Origin: Pseudomonas sp. ANT_H12B
Lineage (GTDB): Bacteria > Pseudomonadota > Gammaproteobacteria > Pseudomonadales > Pseudomonadaceae
Assembly (NCBI RefSeq): GCF_008369325.1
Contig: NZ_VOBI01000001.1
Location: forward strand, 310,001 to 374,000
DNA length: 64,000 bases
Direction: 5' to 3'
Shown here: positions 62,651 through 64,000 of the stretch, in pieces
Layout of the letters: each line of letters starts with the position of its first letter
How positions within the stretch are numbered: the stretch's first letter is position 1
Translations under genes and position numbers: made by a program
Notes under the pieces: generated by a model
What the model was told of the DNA's origin: nothing
Seen by the model: the letters and a program-made list of their open reading frames with translations, nothing else
The model's database searches: none

Positions 62651-63718
62651 TTATGGGGCGATCTGCTGGGTAGTCGATTCGGTAGGGGTCCAATCGACCG
62701 CTCCGCTGCTCGAACTGACCGACGGTACTTCGGCGCTCCCGGCCAGATTGCCTTCGATCTGCGCCGCCAGGTACAGCGTCCCCGCCATTACGCCGGTCGT
62801 CGGGTTTTGCACCAGTTTCGTCCAGGCCTTGTCGAACGTATTGCCCAGGCTGCTGCGAATCAGCGCCTCGCTGTCAGGCCGGTCATTGGCCTGGATAATC
62901 GCGCGAATCCCCGCCACCCCCACGGAAATCAAGCCACCGGCCAATTTGCCCGCTGCGGCGGCCACTGCACTGGCCGCACCTCGCGGGACCATTTCGGCTT
63001 CCATTCGTTGGCTGGCGCGCTTGGCCACCGGCGCCATGGCGGTGTCTGTCGAGTCAACGCCCCTGTCGCCACCCGCCTTGTGGATCTTGTCGATCAACGC
63101 CGCATACGCCGGCAACGTGTTCAGAGGCTGGGTGTGCACGACCTGATAAAGCGACGCGTCCCTGGCGGGAGGCGGTCCCAGGGCGATGGCGGGGATTTTC
63201 TGGATCCGGCCGTTGAGCTGAGCCATCGGCACGCCGTGGCGCTGGGAGATTTTCTGCAGTTCTTCCTGAAGAATGTCCACGTAGAACGCCGTTGCGAGGC
63301 CGAGAATCGCGTCGGGATCGATCTCCACCGCAACCGGCGCCAGCACGCGCTGTTGGTATTGCTCCAGCAGATAAGCCGCCAGGCGCTTGGCCGAGGCATC
63401 CTGCTCACCCTTGGCGCTGAGGGTGTACCAGCTGACCTTCATCGATAGCCATTCCTGGGTCCAGTAGCTGCTGAACCATGGAATGAAGTTCTCTTCGGTC
63501 AATTGATAAACCCGTGTTCGCCAGTAATCCATGGCACCGCGCGCGTAGATTTTAGTTTGCTCGGTGGCCGATTGCGACGCTGCGACAATCTCCCGGTCCA
63601 CCTGCTGCCAGGTGCTCTGGGAAATCACCACCGGCGCCACTTCCACCGGCGCACGCGCAGGCGTGACGCAGCCCGCCAACACCACCAACACGGCGACGAT
63701 CAGCGAACGCAGGTTCAA
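62651..63718 (-). CDS. Putative outer-membrane lipoprotein of unknown function
   Basis: A 355-residue protein with a lipoprotein signal (MNLRSLIVAVLVVLAGC; Cys17 in the lipobox, Val at +2, so probably outer membrane). The mature part is largely helical, with an aromatic stretch YWRTRVYQLTEENFIPWFSS and an Ala-Gly-rich amphipathic segment AASAVAAAAGKLAGGLISVG. I recognise no domain. It may associate with the membrane through the glycine-rich helix. The 250 bp upstream shows no gene on this strand. Confidence 0.7.
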   Translation of the reverse strand: MNLRSLIVAVLVVLAGCVTPARAPVEVAPVVISQSTWQQVDREIVAASQSATEQTKIYARGAMDYWRTRVYQLTEENFIPWFSSYWTQEWLSMKVSWYTLSAKGEQDASAKRLAAYLLEQYQQRVLAPVAVEIDPDAILGLATAFYVDILQEELQKISQRHGVPMAQLNGRIQKIPAIALGPPPARDASLYQVVHTQPLNTLPAYAALIDKIHKAGGDRGVDSTDTAMAPVAKRASQRMEAEMVPRGAASAVAAAAGKLAGGLISVGVAGIRAIIQANDRPDSEALIRSSLGNTFDKAWTKLVQNPTTGVMAGTLYLAAQIEGNLAGSAEVPSVSSSSGAVDWTPTESTTQQIAP

Positions 63719-63969
63719 GATCGTGGTGTCCTACAGTTTTCCCGAACGGAATGTTCGGCGCTAAAAAGACTTCTGATTTGAGTATAGGTGGCGGTAATTG
63801 CCCGTTCGTCTGGATGTTGGTGGCGCGGCTCAGGGCCTCAAAAACGCTGAAAGACCGACCATCACTTCTGTCGATATTCACCATCGCCGTGAATGCCTTC
63901 CGCTCAAAAACCGTCTGGCGCAGGATCCATCTCAACCCAAGACAGAACCCCGAAACGGAGGGGCGAATC

Positions 63970-64000
63970 ATGATTATCCATCTCCTGACCTGCCTGGCCC
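63970..64000 (+). CDS. Start of a gene running off the right edge
   Basis: An ATG at 63970 behind GGAGGGG opens a frame MIIHLLTCLA that continues past the window end. Only ten codons are visible, hydrophobic, perhaps a signal peptide or membrane start. Product unknown. Confidence 0.5.
   Translation, partial: MIIHLLTCLA

Overview
The window looks like chromosome of a fluorescent-group Pseudomonas. It is GC-rich with Pseudomonas-type codon use. Several families of REP elements, singly and as inverted pairs (REPINs), sit between genes, and the gene content (cyn operon, spu/puu polyamine genes, DUF427, SleB-type hydrolase, SpuD/PotF-type binding protein) fits that group. The species assignment is inference; no rRNA or tRNA gene is visible.

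Layout. 1-3.8 kb: a LysR regulator cut by the left edge, divergent from a GMC oxidoreductase and an MHS-family permease. 3.8-11.3 kb: housekeeping and small genes (lldD, DUF427, DHCW cupin, topB behind a LexA-like box, GST, GNAT, small conserved proteins). 11.3-13.5 kb: cynR-cynS-cynT for cyanate, where cynS has His at the position of a catalytic Arg. 13.5-19.8 kb: a BON protein, a long ProA-like dehydrogenase, then an eroded stretch. It contains a frameshifted muramidase, an HvfA-like RiPP precursor with a DoxX partner, a GST tail, a dienelactone hydrolase, and a chain of fused relics (tartrate dehydrogenase, DctA and nitrilase, with a LysR tail opposite). 19.8-24.3 kb: cell-wall hydrolase, CAP protein, chromate transporter, DeoR regulator and two copies of a short module with a micro-ORF.

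24.4-44.2 kb: a complete Wzx/Wzy-type exopolysaccharide locus. A divergent UDP-glucuronate 4-epimerase faces a long regulatory region. The operon then runs RfaH-like antiterminator, outer-membrane beta-barrel, short OPX protein, Wzc-type tyrosine kinase, initiating sugar transferase, UDP-glucose dehydrogenase, four glycosyltransferases, polymerase, flippase, GalE, a GH16 glycanase, a zinc-ribbon protein and an acyltransferase. This is the most promising candidate for an undescribed system here.

44.4-48.5 kb: napEDABC, periplasmic nitrate reductase, without napF. 48.6-50.2 kb: a membrane diguanylate cyclase. 50.4-61.3 kb: a polyamine utilisation and uptake block (PuuR-like regulator, PuuB, PuuC, PuuA, divergent PuuD, then a PotGHI-F-type ABC transporter), carrying three REPINs and an imperfect operator-like dyad. 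61.5-64 kb: ThpR, small proteins, DUF1428, a lipoprotein, and a gene entering at the right edge.
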